A stretch of DNA of 64,000 bases, taken from NCBI RefSeq assembly GCF_900106035.1, contig NZ_FNUC01000003.1, forward strand, positions 2,225,501-2,289,500, written 5' to 3'. Below, piece after piece: positions 44,887 to 54,475 of this stretch (its first letter is position 1; each line of letters starts with the position of its first letter). A program made the position numbers and the translations under genes. A model generated the notes under the pieces. It had not been told where the DNA came from, made no database searches, and saw only the letters and a program-made list of their open reading frames with translations. This DNA is from Jiangella alba. Lineage in GTDB: Bacteria > Actinomycetota > Actinomycetes > Jiangellales > Jiangellaceae.

Positions 44887-46077
44887 ATGCGCCGTCCACT
44901 GCCGATCGCCGTCCTGTCCGCCGCCACGCTGCTCTGCGCCGCCGCCGTCCCGGCGGGCGCCACCGACCACGGGCTCGACGTGCCCGCGCTCGAGCGCGCC
45001 CTCGCCGAGGTCCACGAGGCCGGCGCGCCGGGCGCCGTCGTCGAGGTCCGCGACGGCGACGAGGTCTGGTCCGCCGCAGCCGGCGACCGCGACCCCACCG
45101 ACCACCGCCCCGAACCGGTCGAGCCCACCGACCTCGTCCGCATCGGCAGCGTCACCAAGAGCATGCTCACCACCGTCGTGCTGCAGCTGGTCGACGAGGG
45201 ACGGCTGGGCCTCGACGACCCCGTCGCCGAGCACCTGCCGGACGTGCTGCCGTACGACGAGCCGATCACGGTGCGCCAGTTGCTCAGCCACACCGGCGGC
45301 GTCCCCGACTTCTTCCTCGACCTGTTCCCGTCGCTGGCCGAGGGCTCGCCGGCCGACGTCGAGAGCGGGCGGCTGCGGGTCGTCCGCCCCGAGCGGCTCG
45401 TCGACATCGCGACGTCGCGGCCCCTCGACTTCGTCCCGGGCGACTCCATGAGCTACTCGAACACCGGCTTCATCGTCGTCGGGCTGCTGGTCGAGCAGCT
45501 CACAGGCAACCCCGTCGAGGACGAGCTGAAGCGGCGGGTGTTCGAGCCGGCCGGGCTGGCCGACACGTCGATGCCGCGGGTCAGCCCGGTGATCCGGGGC
45601 GAGCACCCGCACGCGTTCCTCGCCACCCCCGACCCGGACCGGCCGCTGCTCGACACCACCCGCATCTCGCCGACGCTGCTCTGGTCGGCCGGCGCGGTCA
45701 TCTCGACGACCGCCGACGTGAACACGTTCTTCCGGGCCATGTTCGACGGCACGCTGCTGCCCGCCGACCTGCTGGCGCAGGCGCTGACCCTGACGCCGCA
45801 GTCCGAGGGCTCCTACGGGCTCGGCATCCAGGCGATGCCCGCCCAGTGCGCGCCGGTCGAGGGCGGCGTCGCCTACGGCCACACCGGCAGCACGCTGGGC
45901 TTCGTCACGTACGCGTTCTCCTCGCCCGACGGCGAGCGGCAGGTCAGCGTGGCGATCACCGTCGAGGACCTGATCGCGCGCAACGACGAGCTGTCGGCCG
46001 CGGTGGACGTGCTGATCGGCGCCGGGCTGTGCGCTCAGGTGGGAGTCGTGGAGAAACTGGACCGCGTCCTCGGGTAG
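44887..46077 (+). CDS. Secreted serine hydrolase (class C beta-lactamase / DD-peptidase fold)
   Basis: 396 residues with a Sec signal peptide (about 1-25, ending PAGAT). Active-site motifs are SVTK (Ser88, Lys91), YSN (188-190) and a HTGST segment near residue 335. This fold includes R61-type D-Ala-D-Ala carboxypeptidases, esterases and class C beta-lactamases, which cannot be told apart by eye. It interrupts the usual metK-priA order. Resistance function should not be assumed. Confidence 0.9.
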   Translation: MRRPLPIAVLSAATLLCAAAVPAGATDHGLDVPALERALAEVHEAGAPGAVVEVRDGDEVWSAAAGDRDPTDHRPEPVEPTDLVRIGSVTKSMLTTVVLQLVDEGRLGLDDPVAEHLPDVLPYDEPITVRQLLSHTGGVPDFFLDLFPSLAEGSPADVESGRLRVVRPERLVDIATSRPLDFVPGDSMSYSNTGFIVVGLLVEQLTGNPVEDELKRRVFEPAGLADTSMPRVSPVIRGEHPHAFLATPDPDRPLLDTTRISPTLLWSAGAVISTTADVNTFFRAMFDGTLLPADLLAQALTLTPQSEGSYGLGIQAMPAQCAPVEGGVAYGHTGSTLGFVTYAFSSPDGERQVSVAITVEDLIARNDELSAAVDVLIGAGLCAQVGVVEKLDRVLG

Positions 46078-46086
46078 AAACGGTCT

Positions 46087-48108
46087 GTGAGCGCATCCGA
46101 GCCGGCCGAGCCCGATCAGCTGGCGCTGGTCGCCGCGCCCGGCCGGCGCCGGTTCCGCACGCGCGAGCCCGAGCCGGTCGCCGACGAGCGGCCGGTGGCG
46201 TCGGTGCTGGTCGACGTCGGGCTGCCGCACCTGGACCGGCCGTTCGACTACCTCGTGCCCGCGTCGATGGACGACGACGCGGTGGTGGGCGCGCGGGTGT
46301 CGGTGCGGTTCGCCGGCACCGACCACGACGGCTTCGTGGTCGCTCGCAAGGACTCCAGCGACCACGACGGCAAGCTGGCCCGGCTGCGCCGCGTCGTGTC
46401 GGCCGAGCCGGTGCTGGCGCCCGAGATCGTCGCGCTGGCCCGCGCCGTCGCCGACCGCTACGCCGGCACCGTCTCCGACGTCCTGCGGCTGGCCGTCCCG
46501 CCGCGGCACGCCACCGCCGAGAAGGCCGCGTCGCCCGAGCCGCCGGCCGCGCCGGAGCGGCCCGAGCCCGGCGGCTGGGCCGAGCACGTCGACGGCGTCG
46601 CGCTGCTCGACGCGCTGGCCGGCGGGGGAGCGCCGCGCGCCGTCTGGAACCCCGGCCCGGCCGCCGACTGGCCCGACCTCGTGGCCCGGCTGGTGGCGAC
46701 CACCCTGTCCGCCGGACGTGGCGCGCTGGTGGTGCTGCCCGACGGCCGCGACCTCGAGCTGGCGTCGGCCGCGCTGACGGCGCTGCTGGGCGCGGGCAGC
46801 CACGTCGAGCTGGCCGCCGACGCCGGGCCGTCGACGCGGTACAAGCGCTGGCTGGCGGTGCGCCGCGGGGCCGTGCGGGCCGTCGTCGGCACCCGGTCGG
46901 CGGCGTTCGCGCCGGTGCACGACCTCGGCCTGGTGGTCCTCTGGGACGACGGCGACGACCTGCACGCCGAGCCGCGGGCGCCGTACCCGCACGCGCGCGA
47001 GGTGCTGCTGCTGCGCGCCTTCCAGGCCGGCGCGGCCGCCGTCGTCGGGGGGTTCGCCCGCACCGCCGAGGCCGAGCAGCTGGTGGCGACCGGCTGGGCG
47101 CGGCCGGTGACGCCGTCGCGGCCGGCCGTGCGGGCCGCGGCGCCGCGGGTGCACTCCAGCGGCGACGACCACGAGCAGGCCCGCGACGAAGCCGCCCGCA
47201 CCGCCCGGCTGCCGTCGCTGGCGTGGCGCACGGCGCGGGCCGGGCTGGGCCGTGGGCCGGTCCTGGTGCAGGTGCCACGGGCCGGTTACCTGCCCGGGGT
47301 GGCCTGTGGCCGCTGCCGCACCCCCGCGCGCTGTACGGCCTGTTCCGGGCCGCTGGTACTGGGCCAGGCCGACCGGCCGCCGCGGTGCGCGTGGTGCGCC
47401 ACCGAGTACCCCTCGTGGCGCTGCGGCGAGTGCGGGCACGGCGCGCTGCGGGCCACCGTCGTCGGCGTGCGACGCACGGCGGAGGAGCTGGGCCGGGCGT
47501 TCCCGGGGGTCCCGGTGCTGCTGTCGCGCGGCGAGGCCGTCCGCTCCTCGGTCGACGCCGAACCGGCGCTGGTGGTCGCCACCCCGGGCGCCGAGCCGGT
47601 GGCGTCAGGCGGATACGCGGCGGCGCTGCTGCTGGACGGCACGGCGCTGCTGGCCCGCACCGGGCTGCGGGCCGCCGAGGAGGCGCTGCGGCGCTGGCTG
47701 CGGGCCGCCGCGCTGGTCCGTCCCGGCACCATGGGCGGCGAGATCGTCGTCGTCGCCGACCCCGGCGCGCCGGCCGTGCAGGCGCTGGTGCGCTGGGACC
47801 CGGCCGGGTTCGCCGGACGCGAGCTGGCCGAGCGGGCCGCCCTGCACCTGCCGCCTGCCGCCCGCGTCGCCGAGCTCACCGGCGCCGCGGCGGACGTCGA
47901 CGACCTGCTCATGCACCTCGACCTCCCGGACGGCGCCGAGGTCATCGGCCCCGTCCCGGTCGACGACGGCGCGCGGGCGATGATCCGGGCGCCCCGTGCG
48001 GCGGGGACGGCGCTGGCGGGGGCGCTGCGGTCGGCGGCCGGCATCCGCTCCGCCCGGCGCACCGGGGGATCGGTGCGGGTGCGCGTCGACCCGGTCGACT
48101 TCGGCTAG
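46087..48108 (+). CDS. priA: PriA-like primosomal protein N', helicase motifs degenerate
   Basis: 673 residues. The N-terminal DNA-binding 3'BD (VLVDVGLPHLDRPFDYLVPA) and the zinc segment with paired cysteines (CGRCRTPARCTAC, CAWC, CGEC) are clear. The Walker A GxGKT expected near residue 200 is replaced by a sequence without Gly-Lys-Thr (AVWNPGPAADWPDL), as in other actinobacterial PriA proteins, so it probably binds forks without unwinding them. GTG start, nine bases after the previous stop. Confidence 0.93.
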   Translation: MSASEPAEPDQLALVAAPGRRRFRTREPEPVADERPVASVLVDVGLPHLDRPFDYLVPASMDDDAVVGARVSVRFAGTDHDGFVVARKDSSDHDGKLARLRRVVSAEPVLAPEIVALARAVADRYAGTVSDVLRLAVPPRHATAEKAASPEPPAAPERPEPGGWAEHVDGVALLDALAGGGAPRAVWNPGPAADWPDLVARLVATTLSAGRGALVVLPDGRDLELASAALTALLGAGSHVELAADAGPSTRYKRWLAVRRGAVRAVVGTRSAAFAPVHDLGLVVLWDDGDDLHAEPRAPYPHAREVLLLRAFQAGAAAVVGGFARTAEAEQLVATGWARPVTPSRPAVRAAAPRVHSSGDDHEQARDEAARTARLPSLAWRTARAGLGRGPVLVQVPRAGYLPGVACGRCRTPARCTACSGPLVLGQADRPPRCAWCATEYPSWRCGECGHGALRATVVGVRRTAEELGRAFPGVPVLLSRGEAVRSSVDAEPALVVATPGAEPVASGGYAAALLLDGTALLARTGLRAAEEALRRWLRAAALVRPGTMGGEIVVVADPGAPAVQALVRWDPAGFAGRELAERAALHLPPAARVAELTGAAADVDDLLMHLDLPDGAEVIGPVPVDDGARAMIRAPRAAGTALAGALRSAAGIRSARRTGGSVRVRVDPVDFG

Positions 48109-48268
48109 CCGGTCCGCCCAGGTCCGCTGCCGCTCGCCGATTCCCCCTGGTGCTTGGCCGTTGGCTTCACTCGTGCGGTGGGCACGTCACTCGCAGTGGG
48201 GCCGGATAGGGGTCTTGGCCGGCGGCCCTGCGGTCCCGGCGCGGGGGAGGTGCACCTGGCGCGGGTGA

Positions 48269-48943
48269 TCAGCGCGACGAGATCTCCACGTAGAAGGCCA
48301 CCGCGTCGGCCGGGAGCCCGTCGAACACCAGGCGGCCGTCGTCGAAGACGAGGACGCGGTCCATGGCCAGCATGGCGTCGAGGTCGTGCGTCACCAGCAC
48401 GACCCGCTGCGGCAGCTCGCTCAGCAGCGTCAGAACGCGGCGGGTGTTGCGCCGGTCCAGCAGCGTCGTCGGCTCGTCGCACACGAGCACCTTCGGTTCC
48501 GTCACCAGCACCGAGCAGAGCGCCAGCAGCTGCTTCTGCCCGCCCGACAGCAGGTGCGCCGGGTGGTCGGCGTGCCCGGCCAGCCCGAACGACGCCAGCG
48601 CCTCGGCGACCCGCTCGGCCACGGCGGACGCGGGGAGGTCGCGCAGCCCGAACGCGACGTCCTCGGCGACCGTCGGCATCAGGATCTGCGCGTCGGGGTC
48701 GGTGAACACGAACCCGACCGACCGCCGCACCTGCGCGCCCGACCGCCCCCGCGTCGACAGTCCGTCCACCGTCACCGACCCCGACGTCGGCAGCACCAGG
48801 CCGTTGAGCAGCCGCGCGAACGTCGACTTGCCCGAACCGTTCGCCCCGATGACGCCGACGCGGTGCTCCGTCAGGGTGACGGTGACGTCGCGCAGGACCG
48901 TGCGGTCGCCGTACCGGTGCGTGACGGCGCCGACCTCGATCAC
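48269..48943 (-). CDS. ECF-type ABC transporter ATPase (BioM/EcfA-like), orphan
   Basis: 224 residues. Walker A GVIGANGSGKSTFARLLNGL, Q-loop FVFTDPDAQILMPTV, signature LLSGGQKQLLAL, Walker B VLVCDEPTTLLD and the H-loop VLVTHDLD are intact. The pattern fits ATPases that energise vitamin or metal uptake (BioM, CbiO). No T-component or S-component gene lies beside it, so partners must be elsewhere. GTG start overlaps the metalloprotease stop. 48109-48268 downstream holds no gene. Confidence 0.85.
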   Translation of the reverse strand: MIEVGAVTHRYGDRTVLRDVTVTLTEHRVGVIGANGSGKSTFARLLNGLVLPTSGSVTVDGLSTRGRSGAQVRRSVGFVFTDPDAQILMPTVAEDVAFGLRDLPASAVAERVAEALASFGLAGHADHPAHLLSGGQKQLLALCSVLVTEPKVLVCDEPTTLLDRRNTRRVLTLLSELPQRVVLVTHDLDAMLAMDRVLVFDDGRLVFDGLPADAVAFYVEISSR

Positions 48944-49839
48944 AGCGACGATGCGGCGAAGGTGTCGCAGGCCGCGATGTCGCCGGTCTCGAAGCCGGTG
49001 GTGAACCAGCGCTGCCGCTGCTCGCTGGAGCCGTGCGTCCACGACTCGGGCGTGACGGTGCCCTGGAACCGCTCCTGGATGTAGTCGTCGCCGACGGTCT
49101 GGGCGGCGGACAGCGCGTCGGCGATGTCCTGGTTGGTCAGCTCGGTGATGAGCGGCTGGCCGGACTCGTCGTCGGCCGTGGTGGCGGCGTGCGCCCACAT
49201 GCCGGCGTAGCAGTCGGCCTGCAGCTCCAGCCGGACGGCGTCGGACGTGGGGCCGGACTGGGTGCGCACGCGCTGCATCTGGCCGGTGAGGTTCTGCACG
49301 TGGTGACCGTACTCGTGGGCCAGCACGTACGCCTCGGCGAACTGGCCGCTGGGCCCGCCGTACGTGGTGCGCAGCTGCTCGAAGAAGCCGAGGTCGAGGT
49401 AGACCTTCTGGTCGCCGGGGCAGTAGAACGGCCCGACCTGCGACGACGCCGTGCCGCACCGGGTGGTGACGGAGGACGTGAAGAACGTCGTGGTGGCCGG
49501 GGTGTACCGCTCGCCGGCCGCCGCGAAGTAGTCGTCCCAGAACGCCTGCGTCGAGTTCACGTACAGCACGAACCGGCAGTCGGGGTTCTCGTCGATGTCG
49601 GCGACCACCTGGCACTCGCGCTCCAGCTCGCCCTCGGAGCCGGGCTCGGCCTGCACCTGCGGCGTGCCGTCGCCGCCGCCGAGGAGGTCGGCCGGGTTGG
49701 TGCCGGTCAGCAGCGCGAGCAACGCGAGGACGATCACCCCGATGCCCCCGCCCGCCGCCGCCGTGCGGCCGGCCGGGCGCCGGCCACGCTGGTCGGACAC
49801 CTGGGAAGGATCCAGGCGTGCTCGCCGGTTGAACTTCAT
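48940..49839 (-). CDS. YpfJ-family neutral zinc metallopeptidase
   Basis: 299 residues. The start at 49839 has GGGAGGTG upstream; a longer frame to 49929 lacks one. KFNRRARLDPSQVSDQRG at the N-terminus is typical. One membrane helix lies at about 32-46, so the catalytic part is outside. HEYGH at 175-179 is the HExxH zinc site, with ELQADCYAGMWAH carrying the third ligand. Function in the cell is unknown. Confidence 0.9.
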   Translation of the reverse strand: MKFNRRARLDPSQVSDQRGRRPAGRTAAAGGGIGVIVLALLALLTGTNPADLLGGGDGTPQVQAEPGSEGELERECQVVADIDENPDCRFVLYVNSTQAFWDDYFAAAGERYTPATTTFFTSSVTTRCGTASSQVGPFYCPGDQKVYLDLGFFEQLRTTYGGPSGQFAEAYVLAHEYGHHVQNLTGQMQRVRTQSGPTSDAVRLELQADCYAGMWAHAATTADDESGQPLITELTNQDIADALSAAQTVGDDYIQERFQGTVTPESWTHGSSEQRQRWFTTGFETGDIAACDTFAASSL

Positions 49840-49946
49840 GGCCGATTCACCTCCCGCGTAGACTGCACACCATGATGCCCGTGGCGGACTGATCGTGCTG
49901 GACCGATCGCCCACCCATTCCGAGGCCACGGAGAGTTCACCCTGAC

Positions 49947-51545
49947 ATGATCACCGCTCATCAGCTCGAAGTGCGCGCAGGCGCGCAGATCCTGCTCGAG
50001 GACGCCAGCTTCCGCATCGGTCCCGGCGACAAGGTCGGCCTGGTCGGCCGCAACGGCGCCGGCAAGACCACCCTGACCCGCATCCTGGCCGACGAGGGCC
50101 AGCCGGCGTCCGGGTCGGTGGTGCGTACCGGCCCGATCGGCTACCTGCCGCAGGATCCCCGCGTCGGCGACCCCGAGGTCATCGCCCGCGACCGCATCCT
50201 CAGCGCCCGCGGGCTCGACGTCGTCGTCGCCAGCATGCGCAAGGCCGAGAAGCAGATGGCGTCCAGCGACGCCGCCGAGCACGAGCGCGGCATGCGCCGC
50301 TACGCCCGGCTCGAGGCCGAGTTCCTGGCGGCCGGCGGGTACGCCGTCGAGAGCGAGGCGGCCAGCATCGCCGCCAGCCTCGGGCTGCCCGACCGCGTGC
50401 TCGCCCAGCCGCTGCGCACGCTCTCCGGCGGCCAGCGGCGCCGGGTCGAGCTGGCCCGCATCCTGTTCTCCGACGCCGAGACGCTGCTCCTGGACGAGCC
50501 GACGAACCACCTGGACGCCGACTCCATCGTGTGGCTGCGCGACTTCCTGCGGGCCTACAAGGGCGGCCTGGTGGTCATCAGCCACGACGTCGCGCTGCTC
50601 GACAAGACCGTCAACCGGGTCTTCCACCTCGACGCCAACCGCGGCGCCCTCGACGTCTACAACATCGGCTGGACGGCCTACCTGGCCCAGCGCGAGACCG
50701 ACGAGCGCCGCCGGCACCGCGAGCGGGCCAACGCCGAGAAGAAGGCCGCCGCGCTGAAGGCGCAGGCCGACCGCATGCGCTACAAGGCCACCAAGGCCAC
50801 CGCGGCGCAGAACATGGACCGCAGGGCGCAGCGGCTGCTGGCCGGCCTCGAGGACCAGCGCCGCTCCGACAAGGTGGCCAAGCTGCGCTTCCCCGACCCC
50901 GCGCCGTGCGGCAAGACGCCGCTCATGGCCACCGGGCTGTCGAAGTCGTACGGGTCGCTCGAGATCTTCACCGACGTCGACCTCGCCATCGACCGCGGCA
51001 GCCGGGTCGTCATCCTGGGCCTCAACGGCGCCGGCAAGACGACGCTGCTGCGGCTGCTGGCCGGCATCGAGGACGCCGACACCGGCCGCGTCGAGCCCGG
51101 GCACGGCCTGCGGCTGGGCTACTACGCCCAGGAGCACGAGACGCTCGACACCTCGCGCACGGTCCTCGAGAACCTCCGCAGCGCCGCTCCCGACCTCCCG
51201 GAGCTGGAGGCGCGGCGGGTGCTCGGCTCGTTCCTGTTCTCCGGCGACGCCGTCGACAAGCCGGCCGCCGTGCTGTCCGGCGGCGAGAAGACCCGCCTGG
51301 CGCTGGCGTCGCTGGTCGTGTCCAGCGCGAACGTGCTGCTCCTGGACGAGCCGACGAACAACCTCGACCCCGCCTCCCGCGAGGAGGTGCTGGGCGCGCT
51401 GCGCTCGTTCGCCGGCGCGATCGTCCTGGTGACCCACGACGAAGGCGCGGTCGAGGCACTGGGCCCGGAACGGGTCGTGTTGCTTCCCGACGGAGTCGAA
51501 GATCTGTGGAACCCTGACTATGCGGAGCTCGTCTCACTCGCATAG
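49947..51545 (+). CDS. ABC-F family ATPase
   Basis: 532 residues with two ABC domains and no membrane segments. Walker A GLVGRNGAGKTTLTRILADE and LGLNGAGKTTLLRLLAG; signatures TLSGGQRRRVELARI and VLSGGEKTRLALA; Walker B LLLDEPTNHLD and LLLDEPTNNLD. The linker between them (about 240-315) is charged and helical, as in ribosome-acting ABC-F proteins. Housekeeping (Ettbut-like) and antibiotic-protection members cannot be separated by eye. Divergent from the metalloprotease. Confidence 0.92.
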   Translation: MITAHQLEVRAGAQILLEDASFRIGPGDKVGLVGRNGAGKTTLTRILADEGQPASGSVVRTGPIGYLPQDPRVGDPEVIARDRILSARGLDVVVASMRKAEKQMASSDAAEHERGMRRYARLEAEFLAAGGYAVESEAASIAASLGLPDRVLAQPLRTLSGGQRRRVELARILFSDAETLLLDEPTNHLDADSIVWLRDFLRAYKGGLVVISHDVALLDKTVNRVFHLDANRGALDVYNIGWTAYLAQRETDERRRHRERANAEKKAAALKAQADRMRYKATKATAAQNMDRRAQRLLAGLEDQRRSDKVAKLRFPDPAPCGKTPLMATGLSKSYGSLEIFTDVDLAIDRGSRVVILGLNGAGKTTLLRLLAGIEDADTGRVEPGHGLRLGYYAQEHETLDTSRTVLENLRSAAPDLPELEARRVLGSFLFSGDAVDKPAAVLSGGEKTRLALASLVVSSANVLLLDEPTNNLDPASREEVLGALRSFAGAIVLVTHDEGAVEALGPERVVLLPDGVEDLWNPDYAELVSLA

Positions 51546-51670
51546 GAGAGGCCGATCCCGCCTGCGTTTTTTCGTTCCATCGAGGGACGATCGCGTCTTC
51601 GAGTGGCGAAAAAGCGTAATGGAGCGGATCATTGTCCTCTGTCATGCAGGACAACGAAACGGGAGGACGC

Positions 51671-51892
51671 GTGGCCGAGAAGTTGGTAAAAGGCGCGCGG
51701 ATCAGTGGGGGGCAGCGTGACAAGCTCGCCTCTGACCTGAAGAAGAAGTACGAAGGTGGTCGGAGCATCCGCGAGCTCGCCACCGAAACCGGGCGTTCCT
51801 ACGGGTTCGTCCACCGGGTTCTGTCGGAGTCCGGTGTCAACCTACGAGGCCGTGGAGGGGCCACACGAGGCAAGGCGAAGAAGCAGGCCTGA
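51671..51892 (+). CDS. Small helix-turn-helix protein conserved in actinobacteria
   Basis: 73 residues. The GTG at 51671 follows ACGGGAGGA, a strong ribosome site; the longer frame from 51632 lacks one. SIRELATETGRSYGFVHRVL followed by SESGVNLRGRGGATRG is a compact HTH with a basic tail, seen in a family of small actinobacterial DNA-binding proteins. Role unknown. It lies alone between the ABC-F gene and a long gene-free stretch. Confidence 0.85.
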   Translation: MAEKLVKGARISGGQRDKLASDLKKKYEGGRSIRELATETGRSYGFVHRVLSESGVNLRGRGGATRGKAKKQA

Positions 51893-52509
51893 CACAGCCC
51901 CAGTTGGTCGAGATGCCGGAGGAGGGTGGCCTCCAGCAGCTCGATCACCCCGATTAACGCTTCGTCACCCATCGCGCGGTCCCCGGCGCGCATCGCCCGA
52001 ACGGGCGAGCGGCGGCGAATCACCGAGTCAGCCCGGCCGGTGAATCGTTCGGCGGATTCTCGAGTCGTCGTACTCGAAACCGAGGGGCCTTCTTGGAGCC
52101 GATCGGCAAGTCCGACATATCGGACAGCCTAAAACGGTCGCACTCCGCACTGTTGATCTTGTTTCGCGCCATTGCCCGAGTAAAGGGTGTGCTTTCACGC
52201 AGAGTGACGTGAAGGCAGTGTCGGTGCCCGTTCGCGTTCTTTGCGAAGTGGGGCCAACCGGCGCTTCGGCATGCCCGGAAACGCTCCCACACGCTTCGGC
52301 GGCCGCCTCCGGTACGGACCGGTTCCGTCACCATGCGTGACGAATGGGTCGATGTCCTCTGCCGCCGTGCCGATCACCGTGCGTGACGATCCGTCGTTCC
52401 GGCACGCCGCACGCTCAGAGCGAACGGGGGAAGAAACCCCCGCGCGTCCGACGTTGTCGGCGCCAGGTCGCATGATGGTCGCAGTCGGACGTGAGGGAGG
52501 TCGGCGCCG
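51893..52509 (+). other. 617-bp stretch without a convincing gene
   Basis: Short frames on both strands lack ribosome sites and family resemblance. GC is lower than in the neighbours. It holds a GTCCGA-CATA-TCGGAC hairpin (52110-52125) and, near the ABC exporter, two copies of a TCAC-N5-GTGA palindrome. It may contain a decayed gene I cannot recognise. Confidence 0.5.
52328..52386 (+). promoter_or_regulatory. Two TCAC-N5-GTGA palindromes upstream of the ABC exporter
   Basis: TCACCATGCGTGA (52328-52340) and TCACCGTGCGTGA (52374-52386) are near-identical, each a perfect 4-base inverted repeat around five bases, spaced 46 bases apart and 124-182 bases before the exporter start. Two matching palindromes suggest a dimeric regulator. 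Confidence 0.45.
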
Positions 52510-54402
52510 GTGTCGATGGGGATGGGTCATGCCTGGCGCGCCTCCAGGTCGTTCTCCGGCGACCAGTCGGTCACGCACAAACGGCTGGCGCGGGGCACGG
52601 TCAGGCGCATCGCCGGCTACGGCCGCCCGTACCGCCGTCAGATCGCCGTCTTCCTCGCCACCACCATCGCCGCCGCGGCGTCCGCGGTCGCCGTGCCGTT
52701 GCTGCTGCAGGTCCTCATCGACGACGGCGTCAGCACCGGCGACCGTTCGGTCGTCGTGTGGGCCGCCCTCGCGGTGGCCGGGCTGGCCGTCGTCGACGTC
52801 ATCCTGGGGCTGCTCGGCCGGTGGATGTCCGCCCGGGTCGGCGAGGGCCTGATCTTCGACCTGCGCCGCCAGGTCTTCGACCACGTCCAGCGCCAGTCGG
52901 TCGCGTTCTTCACCCGCACCCAGACCGGTTCGCTGGTGTCGCGGCTCAACAGCGACGTCATCGGCGCGCAGCAGGCGTTCACCGGCACGCTCTCGCAGAT
53001 CGTCAGCAACGTCGTCACGCTGGCGCTGGCGCTCGGCGCCATGATCCTGCTGTCGTGGCAGATCACCCTCATCGTGCTGGTCCTGGTGCCGCTGTTCCTG
53101 CTGCCGGCCCGCTTCATCGGCCGCCGGCTGGCCGACATCAGCCGCGAGTCCATGCAGCTCAACGCCGCGATGAGCCAGACCATGACGGAGCGGTTCAATG
53201 TCTCCGGCGCGCTGCTGGTGAAGATCTTCGGCCGCTACCACGACGAGAACGCCGACTTCGGGCAGGCCGCCGGCCGGGTCCGCGACATCGGCGTCGTCCA
53301 GGCGCTCTACGCGCGGTACTTCTTCCTCGGCCTGACCTTCCTCGCCTCGCTGGCCACGGCGGTCGTCTACGGCGTCGGCGGCTGGCTGGCCGTCAGCGGC
53401 ACGCTGGAGGTCGGCACGCTGGTGGCGCTGGCCGCGCTGCTGACCCGGCTGTACGGTCCGCTCACCGCGCTCTCGAACGTCCAGGTCGACATCATGACGG
53501 CGCTGGTCAGCTTCGAGCGGGTGTTCGAGGTGCTCGACCTCCCGCCGATGGTCCGCGACGCGCCCGGCGCCCGGCCGCTGCCCGGCCACGACGAGCAGCT
53601 GTCGGTGCGGTTCGAGGACGTCCACTTCACCTACCCGGGCGACGAGGTGTCGCTGGCCTCGCTGGAGGCGGTGGCCCGGCCGGCCGTGGCGGCGCCCGAG
53701 CCGGTGCTCGAGGGCGTCTCGTTCGACGTCGCGCCGGGCGAGCTGGTGGCGCTGGTCGGCCCGTCCGGCGCCGGCAAGTCGACCATCACGCACCTGGTGT
53801 CGCGGCTCTACGACCCCAGCTCCGGCGTCGTCCGGGTCGGCGACCGCGACCTGCGCGACGTCCAGCTCGAGTCGCTGCACGAGGCCGTCGGCGTCGTCAC
53901 GCAGGACGCCCACCTGTTCCACGACACCATCCGCTACAACCTCGCCTACGCGCGGCCCGGCGCCACCGACGACGACCTGTGGGCGGCGCTCGAGGCGGCG
54001 CAGATCGCCGGGCTGGTGCGGTCGCTGTCCGAGGGCCTCGACACCGTCGTCGGCGACCGCGGCTACCGGCTGTCCGGCGGCGAGAAGCAGCGGCTGGCCA
54101 TCGCCCGGCTGCTGCTCAAGGCGCCCCGTGTGGTGGTGCTCGACGAAGCCACCGCCCACCTCGACTCCGAGTCCGAGCTGGCGGTCCAGCGGGCGCTCGA
54201 GACCGCGCTGACCGGTCGCACCTCGCTGGTCATCGCCCACCGCCTGTCGACCATCCGCGGCGCCGACACCATCCTCGTCGTCGACGACGGCCGCATCGTC
54301 GAGCGCGGCACCCACGAGCAGCTGCTGGCCGCCGGTGGGACGTACGCCGAGCTCTACCGCACCCAGTTCGCCCTGCAGGACGCGCCCGCCCGCACCGCCT
54401 GA
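52510..54402 (+). CDS. ABC exporter, fused membrane and ATPase domains
   Basis: 630 residues. Six helices of a type I exporter (about 40-330) carry SVAFFTRTQTGSLVSRLNSD, the usual coupling region. The ATPase domain (about 355-610) has Walker A ALVGPSGAGKSTITHLV, the Q-loop VVTQDAHLFHDTIRYNLAYA, signature RLSGGEKQRLAIARL and Walker B VVVLDEATAHLD. It works as a homodimer or pairs with another half transporter. GTG start nine bases after GGGAGG. Substrate unknown. Confidence 0.93.
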   Translation: MSMGMGHAWRASRSFSGDQSVTHKRLARGTVRRIAGYGRPYRRQIAVFLATTIAAAASAVAVPLLLQVLIDDGVSTGDRSVVVWAALAVAGLAVVDVILGLLGRWMSARVGEGLIFDLRRQVFDHVQRQSVAFFTRTQTGSLVSRLNSDVIGAQQAFTGTLSQIVSNVVTLALALGAMILLSWQITLIVLVLVPLFLLPARFIGRRLADISRESMQLNAAMSQTMTERFNVSGALLVKIFGRYHDENADFGQAAGRVRDIGVVQALYARYFFLGLTFLASLATAVVYGVGGWLAVSGTLEVGTLVALAALLTRLYGPLTALSNVQVDIMTALVSFERVFEVLDLPPMVRDAPGARPLPGHDEQLSVRFEDVHFTYPGDEVSLASLEAVARPAVAAPEPVLEGVSFDVAPGELVALVGPSGAGKSTITHLVSRLYDPSSGVVRVGDRDLRDVQLESLHEAVGVVTQDAHLFHDTIRYNLAYARPGATDDDLWAALEAAQIAGLVRSLSEGLDTVVGDRGYRLSGGEKQRLAIARLLLKAPRVVVLDEATAHLDSESELAVQRALETALTGRTSLVIAHRLSTIRGADTILVVDDGRIVERGTHEQLLAAGGTYAELYRTQFALQDAPARTA

Positions 54403-54475
54403 GCGGGTGGGTGGCCGCCGAGATCCTCTCGGTGGGGCGGGACCCCGGCGATGCGGGCGGGTGTGCCTCATCCGC

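Noticed and set aside
44887-46077. Beta-lactamase resistance gene
   Set aside because: The fold includes many peptidases and esterases; sequence motifs alone do not show antibiotic hydrolysis.
51799-52023. 74-residue minus-strand frame overlapping the small HTH gene
   Set aside because: It overlaps a clear gene antisense and has no ribosome site.
52020-52334. 104-residue minus-strand frame in the gene-free stretch
   Set aside because: No ribosome site, no domain resemblance and an irregular composition; it also runs through the paired palindromes.
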